Below are positions 35,657-43,493 of a stretch of DNA of 64,000 nt, piece by piece. The translations under genes and the position numbers were made by a program. The DNA lies in the NCBI RefSeq assembly GCF_017357005.1, contig NZ_CP071589.1, forward strand, positions 2,294,001 to 2,358,000, read 5' to 3'. The DNA is from Staphylococcus simiae. GTDB taxonomy: Bacteria; Bacillota; Bacilli; Staphylococcales; Staphylococcaceae. The first letter of the stretch is position 1. Every line of letters begins with the position of its first letter. The notes under the pieces are model-generated. The model searched no databases. It was not told the origin of the DNA and saw only the letters and a list, made by a program, of their open reading frames with translations.

Positions 35657-35898
35657 TTTCAATTCCTTTTGCCCTTCTTTATCTTTATCTATTTCGTTGA
35701 AATTCCCCTTTTACATAGCCAGTTTATATAATTTCAATTCATTATACACTAAATCAACTTTTTCATTTGTCTTCAAACTCTTGTCATCAAAGTTGCTAAA
35801 AGTTCCATAACAAACATTTTCATGTCACCTCCGACTTTAACTTTAGTAAACGACTTATTTTCTATACAATAAGATTAATAAAGTTGGGAGGGCTCTTT

Positions 35899-37056
35899 AT
35901 GCATATCAATAAAGTGATTATAGCTTCAGACTCATTTAAAGAAAGTATGACTGCTCAACATATAGGTCAAACCATTCAAAAGGCATTTCAGCAAGTGCTA
36001 CCAGATGACATTCAATACGATATCATTCCAATGGCTGACGGCGGTGAAGGAACAACAGAAGCTTTAATAGATGCTTTAAATGCGCAAAATTACACAGTAG
36101 CTGTTCACGATCCTTTAATGCGTCCTGTTAAAGCATCTTATGCAAGATCTGACTTACATCAAACTGCTATTATCGAAATGGCTGAAGCTTCAGGACTGCA
36201 GCTACTACACGATAATGACAAGAACCCGCTTCATACAACATCTTTTGGAACCGGCGAACTTATTAAGGACGCCTTAGACCATGACGTTAAAACAATTATC
36301 CTAGGACTCGGTGGTAGTGCAACCAATGATGGTGGTAGCGGCATGTTAAGTGCACTTGGCATTAAATTTATAGATCATACTGGTCATCAATTACAAATGA
36401 ATGGTGCCACACTTGACCAAATTGATACGATTGATTGTAGTCATGTAGATCATCGTTTACAGCATGTGTCATTCAAAGTGGCTTGTGATGTAAATAATCC
36501 TTTACTGGGTCCCAATGGTGCAACTGCAATTTATGGTCCACAAAAAGGTGCTAGTCAAAAGATGATACCAAAGTTGGATACCGCTATGCGTCATTATCAT
36601 GATAAGATAGCATCATACACAGGAAAAGTTGTCAAAGACATACCTGGTGCTGGTGCAGCAGGAGGTATGGGTGCCGCTACATTAGCATTTTTCAATACCA
36701 CTTTACAAAAAGGTATTGATGTTGTCTTTGATATCACTAACTTTTACGACAGAATTAACAATGCAGATTTAGTCATTACTGGTGAAGGTCGAATAGATCA
36801 TCAAACCATTTTTGGCAAAACACCTGTTGGCGTAGCTCAAGCAGCTAAACAGTTTAATATTCCAGTTATTGCTATATGTGGCAGTCTAGGCGATGGTTAC
36901 CAAAGCGTTTATGAACACGGTATCGATAGCGTCTTTTCTATTATCCCTGCCCCTTGTGAGCTATCAAAAGCAATCTCACATAGCGAACAATATTTATATG
37001 ATACCGCAACGAATATAGCTCGATTACTTAATACTAACAGCAAGTTTAAGTCTTAA
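35899..37056 (+). CDS. glxK: Glycerate kinase
   Basis: The 385-residue protein is a GlxK-type glycerate kinase that phosphorylates glycerate for entry to glycolysis. Family motifs include VIIASDSFKESMTAQHIG, MADGGEGTTEAL, LGLGGSATNDGGSGML, GAGAAGGMGAATLAF and ITGEGRIDHQTIFGKTP. The frame extends upstream to a TTG, but GGGAGGG is placed for the ATG at 35899. No obvious operon partner is seen. Confidence 0.92.
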   Translation: MHINKVIIASDSFKESMTAQHIGQTIQKAFQQVLPDDIQYDIIPMADGGEGTTEALIDALNAQNYTVAVHDPLMRPVKASYARSDLHQTAIIEMAEASGLQLLHDNDKNPLHTTSFGTGELIKDALDHDVKTIILGLGGSATNDGGSGMLSALGIKFIDHTGHQLQMNGATLDQIDTIDCSHVDHRLQHVSFKVACDVNNPLLGPNGATAIYGPQKGASQKMIPKLDTAMRHYHDKIASYTGKVVKDIPGAGAAGGMGAATLAFFNTTLQKGIDVVFDITNFYDRINNADLVITGEGRIDHQTIFGKTPVGVAQAAKQFNIPVIAICGSLGDGYQSVYEHGIDSVFSIIPAPCELSKAISHSEQYLYDTATNIARLLNTNSKFKS

Positions 37057-37089
37057 TATGGTTTACACAATTAGAACGAGGTGAGTGAA

Positions 37090-37752
37090 ATGAAACGAAC
37101 TGACAAATATCGTGATTCTTATCAATACGATAATCAATATCATAGCCATAAACAACAGCAAGAAGACAATAATTATCAACAACAATATAATGAGGAACAT
37201 CCTGAACGTTACTATAACGGTAGAGATTATCGTCGTGAACAACTACTTGAAGAGGAAAATCAACAAAATCGTAAATCTAAAAAATGGCTATATATTATTA
37301 TTGTCATCTTATTAATTATCGTAGCAATTTTTGTCACACGCGCTTTTCTAAATCACAATAGTGGTGATAAAGTTAATAATGATCCAAATGTCTCTCAAAA
37401 TTACAAAAAACAAGTAGAAGATAGCAACGATAATATAAACAAACAAGTCGATGATGCTAAGTCTTCTATTAAACAAAATCAAAATAGCCAACAACAAATT
37501 GATCAACTTCAAAACGAAGTTAATAACTTAAAACAACAAGAGCAAAATAAAGCTGATTCTAAATTTACTCAATTCTATCAAGACCAAATTGATAAATTAA
37601 AAGATGCTAATACAGCTCAACAAAATAACGAAAACCAAAGTAAGATTAACAATATGTTAAATGATATTAATACTAAGTTTGACAGTATTAAATCCAAACT
37701 AGAAAGCTTATTTAATAGCAATAGTTCAAATAATCAAAATACAACACAATAG
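37090..37752 (+). CDS. Membrane-anchored Gln/Asn-rich coiled-coil protein
   Basis: The 220-residue protein has a charged, Gln/Asn/Tyr-rich cytoplasmic N-terminus (about 1-65; DKYRDSYQYDNQYHSHKQQQ). One membrane helix follows at about 66-85 (WLYIIIVILLIIVAIFVT). A long extracellular coiled coil (VDDAKSSIKQNQNSQQQIDQ and onward) and a low-complexity Ser/Asn tail complete it. I do not recognise the family. The GTG at 37081 is possible, but GAGGTG points to ATG at 37090. It ends before a repeat-split terminator. Confidence 0.75.
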   Translation: MKRTDKYRDSYQYDNQYHSHKQQQEDNNYQQQYNEEHPERYYNGRDYRREQLLEEENQQNRKSKKWLYIIIVILLIIVAIFVTRAFLNHNSGDKVNNDPNVSQNYKKQVEDSNDNINKQVDDAKSSIKQNQNSQQQIDQLQNEVNNLKQQEQNKADSKFTQFYQDQIDKLKDANTAQQNNENQSKINNMLNDINTKFDSIKSKLESLFNSNSSNNQNTTQ

Positions 37753-37761
37753 TCCTTAATT

Positions 37762-37870
37762 CCCTTACTATATCTGAATTTTAAGTGTCAAACAGTTACT
37801 GACAAATGCTTAATTTTAACTGTAAAATGCTTTTTGTCTCAGGTCCTTCAATATAGTAAGGGTTTTTTTA
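37762..37870 (+). terminator. Terminator with a STAR-family fragment in its loop
   Basis: CCCTTACTATAT (37762-37773) and ATATAGTAAGGG (37851-37862) are perfect 12-base complements followed by seven Ts. The 77-base loop is repeat DNA: AACAGTTACTGACAAATGCT and TTTTTGTCTCAGG match the tail of the larger copies. It ends the gene at 37090. Confidence 0.8.
37780..37845. repeat. STAR-family tail fragment
   Basis: About 65 bases (TTAAGTGTCAAACAGTTACT ... GCTTAATTTTAACTGTAAAATGC ... GTCTCAGGTCC) match the right-hand tails at 15900, 61850 and 63970. The left, GTGGGA-type half is missing. Confidence 0.7.
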
Positions 37871-37952
37871 TGTGAATTTATATTCAAACTACATACAAAT
37901 TTCTATAAAACCGTTATAATTTATATCATTAAACCACTTAAGGAGTATGATT

Positions 37953-39155
37953 ATGTCATCAGCTAAATCAAAGCATTTTTCACTATTATTATTAATCACA
38001 TTAGGTGTTATGACAGCATTTGGACCATTAACTATAGATATGTATGTGCCCTCATTACCTAAAGTTCAAAATGCTTTTAGTTCAACAACTTCTGAAATTC
38101 AATTAACACTCTCATTTACAATGATTGGACTCGCACTTGGTCAATTTATTTTTGGACCATTATCTGATGCTTTGGGACGTAAACGTGTTGCTGTATCCAT
38201 TTTAATTATTTTTGTCATCACTTCGTTCATTGCTATTGTCACAACACATTTATATTTATTTTTAATCTTACGTCTTATACAAGGATTGACTGGTGGTGGT
38301 GCAATAGTTATTGCTAAAGCATCTGTAGGAGATAAATTCAGTGGTAACGAGTTGGCAAAATTTTTAGCTTCTTTAATGGTTATCAACGGTATTATTACTA
38401 TCCTTGCACCTTTAGCTGGTGGTTGGGCATTATCAATGTATACGTGGAGAACAATATTCACTATACTAACTGTCATTTCGTTAATTATATTAATTGGAGT
38501 CGCTTCACAATTACCTAAAACACCTAAACATGAATTAAAGCAAGTGAATTTTAATCAAGTTTTTAAAGACTTTGGTAGTTTATTAAAGAAACCTGGTTTT
38601 ATTATTCCTATGTTGTTACAAGGCTTGACTTATGTCATGTTATTTAGCTTTTCATCAGCTTCGCCATTTATTACCCAGAAATTATATAATATGACGCCTC
38701 AACAATTTAGTGTCATGTTTTCAGTGAATGGTATTGGCTTAATTGTCGTAAGTCAAATTGTGGCTTTATTGGTAGAAAAAATGCATCGTCACTTCTTACT
38801 TATCTTATTAACAATGATTCAAGTGACAGGTGTGATACTCATTGTCATTACTTTAGTATTCCACTTACCTTTATGGTTATTACTTGTCGCCTTTTTCTTA
38901 AATGTTTGCCCAGTAACTTCTATTGGTCCTTTAGGTTTCACAATGGCTATGGAAGAACGCACAGGTGGAAGTGGTAATGCCTCGAGTTTACTAGGCTTAT
39001 TCCAATTTATTTTAGGGGGACTCATCGCTCCATTAGTTGGGTTAAAAGGGCAATATGATACAACACCTTACATTGTCATCATCGTTATGACGGCAGTTGC
39101 TTTAATTACACTGCAAATGATTTATTTTAAAATGATTAATAAGCAATCAGCATAA
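37953..39155 (+). CDS. Bcr/CflA-type MFS drug exporter
   Basis: The 400-residue protein is a 12-span DHA1 exporter. Bcr/CflA features include MTAFGPLTIDMYVPSLPKV at the N-terminus, FGPLSDALGRKRVAV (motif A) and IVIAKASVGDKFSG. AAGGAG suits ATG at 37953 rather than the one two codons earlier. The substrate is unknown; related proteins export bicyclomycin, chloramphenicol or dipeptides. It shares a terminator with the gene at 39225. Confidence 0.88.
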   Translation: MSSAKSKHFSLLLLITLGVMTAFGPLTIDMYVPSLPKVQNAFSSTTSEIQLTLSFTMIGLALGQFIFGPLSDALGRKRVAVSILIIFVITSFIAIVTTHLYLFLILRLIQGLTGGGAIVIAKASVGDKFSGNELAKFLASLMVINGIITILAPLAGGWALSMYTWRTIFTILTVISLIILIGVASQLPKTPKHELKQVNFNQVFKDFGSLLKKPGFIIPMLLQGLTYVMLFSFSSASPFITQKLYNMTPQQFSVMFSVNGIGLIVVSQIVALLVEKMHRHFLLILLTMIQVTGVILIVITLVFHLPLWLLLVAFFLNVCPVTSIGPLGFTMAMEERTGGSGNASSLLGLFQFILGGLIAPLVGLKGQYDTTPYIVIIVMTAVALITLQMIYFKMINKQSA

Positions 39156-39170
39156 AAATTAACACGCATT

Positions 39171-39217
39171 ATTCTTTGTCATGATATGAAAGTACATGAC
39201 TAGGAACAATGCGTGTT
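39171..39217. terminator. Bidirectional terminator
   Basis: AACACGCATT and AATGCGTGTT form a 10-bp stem around a 27-base loop, with TTTTTAAT after it. It separates the convergent Bcr/CflA and effector-domain genes. Confidence 0.75.
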
Positions 39218-39224
39218 TTTAATA

Positions 39225-39692
39225 TTAGTTAATTGGTATCCATAGTTCAGTAATATAATTGTCACTTGTCGTATCACCTTCACCATATAATTCAAAACAT
39301 GGTGCATGTTTAGCACTGATATCGCGACTATTCGTCAAATAATCATGAATCTCTGACATTTTGTGTTGTATCGCTTTAGGAACCGCACCTTTAGCTTCAA
39401 CAACCATATATTTACTTGCTGCTAATTCTATTGTCTCAAACTCACTATCATCTTCAATATCTGTTGTTACAGCTATCATATAGTCCATGCATCCATTGTC
39501 ATGTGGCGATAATACACCTAAAAAACCTGGAAGTTGATTATTACTTTGTGCAACTAACGTTTGTTCCCACTGCATATTAAAAAACTGTTGCCAGAAATCA
39601 GCTATGTGCTGTTGTGCTTCAGTACCATTGCTATATGATTTAGTTACACCAATCAAATTTAATGTCTCAAGTTGTTTTACTTTATAATCCAT
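39225..39692 (-). CDS. GyrI-like/effector-binding-domain protein
   Basis: With ATG at 39692 (GAGGTAAGGAT upstream) the protein has 155 residues and begins MDYKVKQLETLNLIGVTKSY. It matches the free-standing GyrI-like or AraC effector-binding fold, which binds small hydrophobic or drug-like molecules. The closing segment CFELYGEG ... ITELWIPI is typical. No DNA-binding domain is attached. The ligand is unknown. Confidence 0.78.
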   Translation of the reverse strand: MDYKVKQLETLNLIGVTKSYSNGTEAQQHIADFWQQFFNMQWEQTLVAQSNNQLPGFLGVLSPHDNGCMDYMIAVTTDIEDDSEFETIELAASKYMVVEAKGAVPKAIQHKMSEIHDYLTNSRDISAKHAPCFELYGEGDTTSDNYITELWIPIN

Positions 39693-39820
39693 ATCCTTAC
39701 CTCTTTTCCTCATTAACTTTTATCCAATCAAATTTGTGAAACATTTTAATAGGACAAATCGCATTGACGATATATAATAATAATTATTTAATGAAATCAT
39801 ATGATACGAGGGTCATTTTT

Positions 39821-40450
39821 ATGAATAAAACAATATTACCTGTAAAACCTATCAGCCAACTATTCCCTATTCCTATGGTTATGGGATGTGAAGGTGTCTC
39901 AGCAGCAATGATGTTGCAATATAACAACCAACATATCAAAGCGACAGATATTATGAAACATTGGCCGACGCATCCTAACAATCCTCATAAAGGTTATGTA
40001 GGTCACCATTTCTTAGTTAAATTAGGCAATTATCATCAAACTATTTTTCCAGATGCTTATGTACCTTTTTTACAACGCTATAATCCGAATATTATAGATG
40101 GAACTGGTAAATCTTTAGACGAATTGAAACATGTTATTGATCAAGGCCAACCAGTAGTTATATACCATACAAATCTTGGTTCTAAACCTTTGTTACGCGT
40201 CTTTAAATTTGATAACCAACCTGCAAAACACGTTTCAAACATCCATGTGACATTGCTCATTGGTTATGATGATTACTATTATTATTATATTGATCCTTTA
40301 TGGAGTCATATCAGACGAGGCTTAGTTTTTCCAGCTATCTTCCCAAACAGGAAACAGATCATCAAAATACGTAAAGAAAAAATGGAATTTAGTTTTAACG
40401 CTCCTGGGCGAAAATGTCTTTATATCGACCCATCAACAACTTCTAATTAG
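39821..40450 (+). CDS. C39-like cysteine peptidase family protein
   Basis: From ATG at 39821 (GAGGG upstream) the protein has 209 residues. It fits the Peptidase_C39_2 fold: C23 in MVMGCEGVSAAMMLQ, H142 in SNIHVTLLIGYDD and D158 in YYIDPLW. I see no signal peptide or membrane anchor, unusual for a family often acting on the cell surface. Upstream codons of the same frame lack a ribosome site. The substrate is unknown. Confidence 0.75.
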   Translation: MNKTILPVKPISQLFPIPMVMGCEGVSAAMMLQYNNQHIKATDIMKHWPTHPNNPHKGYVGHHFLVKLGNYHQTIFPDAYVPFLQRYNPNIIDGTGKSLDELKHVIDQGQPVVIYHTNLGSKPLLRVFKFDNQPAKHVSNIHVTLLIGYDDYYYYYIDPLWSHIRRGLVFPAIFPNRKQIIKIRKEKMEFSFNAPGRKCLYIDPSTTSN

Positions 40451-40470
40451 CAATATAGATTTAAAATAAC

Positions 40471-40508
40471 AGCGACATTTCTGACTTTATGATGTCATTA
40501 GTGTCGCT
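40471..40508. terminator. Bidirectional terminator
   Basis: AGCGACA and TGTCGCT pair across a loop that itself contains GAC...GTC pairs; TTTTACTATTTTT follows. It separates the convergent peptidase-like and phosphoesterase genes. Confidence 0.7.
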
Positions 40509-40525
40509 TTTACTATTTTTCGTCT

Positions 40526-41332
40526 TTAAATCTCAAACGTCATTAAAGTTTGAACCATTTCATGTTGTATATCATTTGTGCGCCATTGTCTTGGGTACCC
40601 TAAACATGGACACATGAATGTTGTTCCCTGCTCTGACACTACTTTTCTAAAATGAACGTGACCCATAATGCTAAATGGTATATGATATCGATGATAAATA
40701 TCGTCGAAATCACTAGTTCCAATATAAGCATTATAAAAATCAAAAATTCGGTGTGGTGTGGGTACTACGAATTGATGATGTGTGACCATATGTGTCATTA
40801 AAATTATCTTCCTATTTCCTACTTTCTTAATATCTTGTTCAACTTGTTCAGCTGCTAACCTTGATAAACGTTGATCACTTATTCCCCAAGAAATTTTTTC
40901 TTTATCTTGCCATGTTGCGCCATAATGTTTACCACTTTCGAGTTGTTCAAGTGAAAATTTATCATTGGCATAACTATAATCATACCAAGCCGTATGCCCT
41001 ACTATGGCCCATTCTTCATTTGCAATATACGGCTGATTTATTAAACATTGGTCGAGTTGTTGATACTTAGCTAATATATCTGGCGTAGATAATGTAGCTG
41101 CTTGCCAAAAATCATGATTCCCAGGAACGAACAATACTGGTATATCAATTTTGTCAGTTAATCTTTGTATAAAATGCGTAGTGATTTCAAAATGATTAGC
41201 AATATCCCCTGCTAACAATAAAATATCTATATGCTTACTATTAACAGCTACAACAAGCGCTGCTAAATAATCTTCTGATGTTAAGACATTATGTCTATCA
41301 ACATGCAAATCTGAAATAGCTCCAATTCTCAC
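40526..41332 (-). CDS. Calcineurin-like metallophosphoesterase
   Basis: The 268-residue protein shows the dimetal site in order: ISDLHVD (D-x-H), LLLAGDIAN (GD), VPGNHDFW (GNHD), MTHMVTHH, and IMGHVHFRK (GHxH). The start is GTG at 41332. The substrate is unknown; relatives hydrolyse nucleotides or phospholipid headgroups, or act on cyclic nucleotides. It stands alone. Confidence 0.87.
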   Translation of the reverse strand: MRIGAISDLHVDRHNVLTSEDYLAALVVAVNSKHIDILLLAGDIANHFEITTHFIQRLTDKIDIPVLFVPGNHDFWQAATLSTPDILAKYQQLDQCLINQPYIANEEWAIVGHTAWYDYSYANDKFSLEQLESGKHYGATWQDKEKISWGISDQRLSRLAAEQVEQDIKKVGNRKIILMTHMVTHHQFVVPTPHRIFDFYNAYIGTSDFDDIYHRYHIPFSIMGHVHFRKVVSEQGTTFMCPCLGYPRQWRTNDIQHEMVQTLMTFEI

Positions 41333-41566
41333 AAATATACCCTTCTTTGCTTTATATGAAATGACATCTATTATGGCATAACTACGCCACTTTTTATAAT
41401 AAATGGATTTTTATATCAATTATGATAAAATTTTGCCATATAAAACTTATTACCAAATAATAAAATGATAAGTTTTATTTATCATTGACTATGTAAATCA
41501 ATGTATTTTCTTATATTTCAAAAAATAATTGCTTTATTTTTTCGTTTTCTATAATATTTATAAATA

Positions 41567-41580
41567 AGAAAACGCTTTCA
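41567..41580. promoter_or_regulatory. CcpA cre site upstream of the amino-acid permease
   Basis: AGAAAACGCTTTCA matches the cre pattern TGWAARCGYTWWCW except at the first base. It lies 44 bases before the permease start, a position expected for repression by CcpA when preferred sugars are present. Confidence 0.6.
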
Positions 41581-41623
41581 TGCAATTTATTTTTTTATTT
41601 GCTTTATCCCGAGGAGGAACGAC

Positions 41624-43030
41624 ATGGCAAGAAAATTACATAGAGAGTTGAATAATAGACACATCCAATTAATTGCGATTGGTGGTGCCATAGGTACTGG
41701 ATTATTCTTAGGTTCTGGTCAAACAATTTCATTAACTGGACCTTCACTATTATTCACTTACATGATTATCGGCGTTGTATTATTTGCCTTTATGCGTGCT
41801 TTAGGCGAATTATTATTGAGTAATACTAAATTCAATTCATTTGTAGATATTGCTAATGAATATTTAGGTCCCTTTGGTGGGTTCGTCATTGGTTGGACTT
41901 ACTGGATATGTTGGATTGTTTCAAGTATGTCTGATTTAACTGCAATGGGACAATACTTTGCTTTTTGGTATCCACAAGTTCCAAACTGGATTACTGTACT
42001 ATTTATTGTGCTCATCCTAATCTCTTTCAATTTATTGGGAGCAAGATTATTTGGGGAATTAGAATTTTGGTTCTCAATTATTAAAGTTGTTACAATTATT
42101 GCGATGATTATTGTCGGACTAGTCTTAATATTCTGTTCATTTAAGACCCATTATGGTCATGCATCATTTGGAAATCTAGTGAATCACGGAGGTATCTTCC
42201 CAAATGGTACATTTGGTTTCTTAATGTCATTCCAAATCGCGGTATATTCCTTTATAGGTATAGAACTTATAGGTGTTACTGCTGGTGAAACGAAAGACCC
42301 TGAAAAGACTTTGCCAAAAGCCATCAATAATGTTCCTATTAGAATTCTATTATTTTACATTGGTGGTCTGTTAGTTATCATGTCTGTCATTCCTTGGAAT
42401 GAAATGAATCCTGATAGCAGTCCTTTCGTAAAATTATTCACATTAATTGGTGTCCCTTTTGCAGCTGGTATCGTTAACTTTGTTGTCTTAACTGCAGCTG
42501 CATCAGCAACCAATAGTGGTATTTATTCAAATAGTCGTATTTTGTTTGGTTTATCACAACAAGGATTAGGACCTAAAGTATTAAGTAAGACGAATAGTAA
42601 TGGTGTTCCTTATCTTTCAATGTTTGTGTCATCACTCACATTATTAGTTGCAGCATTACTTAACTTTATTTTTCCGAATGCTATTCAATTATTTATTTAT
42701 GTTACGACCCTATCAACAGTATTATTCTTAGTTGTTTGGGCAATGATTATTGTGGCATACCTTATGTATTTGAAAAAGCATCCTAACGCACATAAAAATA
42801 GTAAATTTAAGTTAGTTGGAGGCCGTCCAATTGCTTATATAATTTTAGCATTCTTCTTGTTTGTCTTTATACTATTATTCTTTAGTGACGAAACAAGAGC
42901 AGCAATATTTATTTCACCATTCTGGTTTATCTTCCTTTTCTTCTATTATAAAAAGTATAAATCAAATGCTGAACGTTTAGCTGCAGAACAAAAACGACAA
43001 GATAGTAATCATTTCAGATATGAAAACTAA
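41624..43030 (+). CDS. cycA: D-serine/D-alanine/glycine-type amino-acid permease
   Basis: The 468-residue protein is a 12-span APC transporter of the AAT group. HIQLIAIGGAIGTGLFLGSG is the substrate-binding opening. FMRALGELLLSN and GPFGGFVIGWTYWICWIVS are close to CycA, which imports D-alanine, glycine and D-serine. Another member of the group is possible. CGAGGAGG precedes the ATG and a cre site lies upstream. Confidence 0.78.
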   Translation: MARKLHRELNNRHIQLIAIGGAIGTGLFLGSGQTISLTGPSLLFTYMIIGVVLFAFMRALGELLLSNTKFNSFVDIANEYLGPFGGFVIGWTYWICWIVSSMSDLTAMGQYFAFWYPQVPNWITVLFIVLILISFNLLGARLFGELEFWFSIIKVVTIIAMIIVGLVLIFCSFKTHYGHASFGNLVNHGGIFPNGTFGFLMSFQIAVYSFIGIELIGVTAGETKDPEKTLPKAINNVPIRILLFYIGGLLVIMSVIPWNEMNPDSSPFVKLFTLIGVPFAAGIVNFVVLTAAASATNSGIYSNSRILFGLSQQGLGPKVLSKTNSNGVPYLSMFVSSLTLLVAALLNFIFPNAIQLFIYVTTLSTVLFLVVWAMIIVAYLMYLKKHPNAHKNSKFKLVGGRPIAYIILAFFLFVFILLFFSDETRAAIFISPFWFIFLFFYYKKYKSNAERLAAEQKRQDSNHFRYEN

Positions 43031-43051
43031 CAACTTTATAATATAAATAAC

Positions 43052-43142
43052 ACCATTGATTGTATAGGTAGTATCGTTTAAAGGATGATAAAATGTCCTC
43101 ACAAACGTAATGATATTACCAATAACAGTCAATGGTTTTTTA
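43052..43142 (+). terminator. Long branched terminator after the amino-acid permease
   Basis: Four helices nest: ACCATTGATTG (43052-43062) with CAGTCAATGGT (43126-43136, one mismatch); GGTAGTATC (43067-43075) with GATATTACC (43112-43120, one G-U); CGTTT with AAACG; AGGA with TCCT. TTTTTTAT follows. At about 85 bases it is far larger than a normal terminator and may be a small mobile hairpin or a small RNA. Confidence 0.6.
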
Positions 43143-43199
43143 TTGATAACAACAACATGCTATTTGAAGATACATTAATGAAATAGATGAATTTAAAAA

Positions 43200-43430
43200 T
43201 ACCTCTCCTTATGGATTACAATTGCTAGCTTCACTACAATTGCATTGGGACCCAGCACAGAGAATTTCCTCTAGAAATTCTACAAGCAATGCCAGCTGGG
43301 CTTGAGGTTCTAAAATTTCAGAGAAATTAGAACCTGTGCTCGTTTCTCTCGCCTCTCTTTGAGGATTACAATTGCTAGCTTCGCTACAATTGCATAAGAG
43401 GTTCTAAAATTTCAGAGAAATTAGAACTTC
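43200..43430. repeat. Paired intergenic repeat modules
   Basis: GGATTACAATTGCTAGCTTC ... CTACAATTGCAT occurs at about 43215 and 43363, and GAGGTTCTAAAATTTCAGAG ... ATTAGAAC at about 43303 and 43399. In between are TTGGGACCCAGCACAGAGAA and a CCAGCTGGG hairpin, a STAR core in the opposite orientation. It looks like a partly duplicated, inverted STAR-like unit. Confidence 0.65.
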
Positions 43431-43493
43431 TTAATGTCAATTGGTTTTATAAATGATAAAATATAAACTATTAAACTTTTTGAGGAGTAAGTC

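Larger units (their letters stand above)
43031..43493. other. Gene-free stretch between permease and antiporter genes
   Basis: About 460 bases. It opens with a long branched terminator (43052-43142), then an unremarkable AT-rich spacer, then repeat modules (43200-43430), and finally the promoter region of the antiporter with GAGGAG at 43482. Confidence 0.65.
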
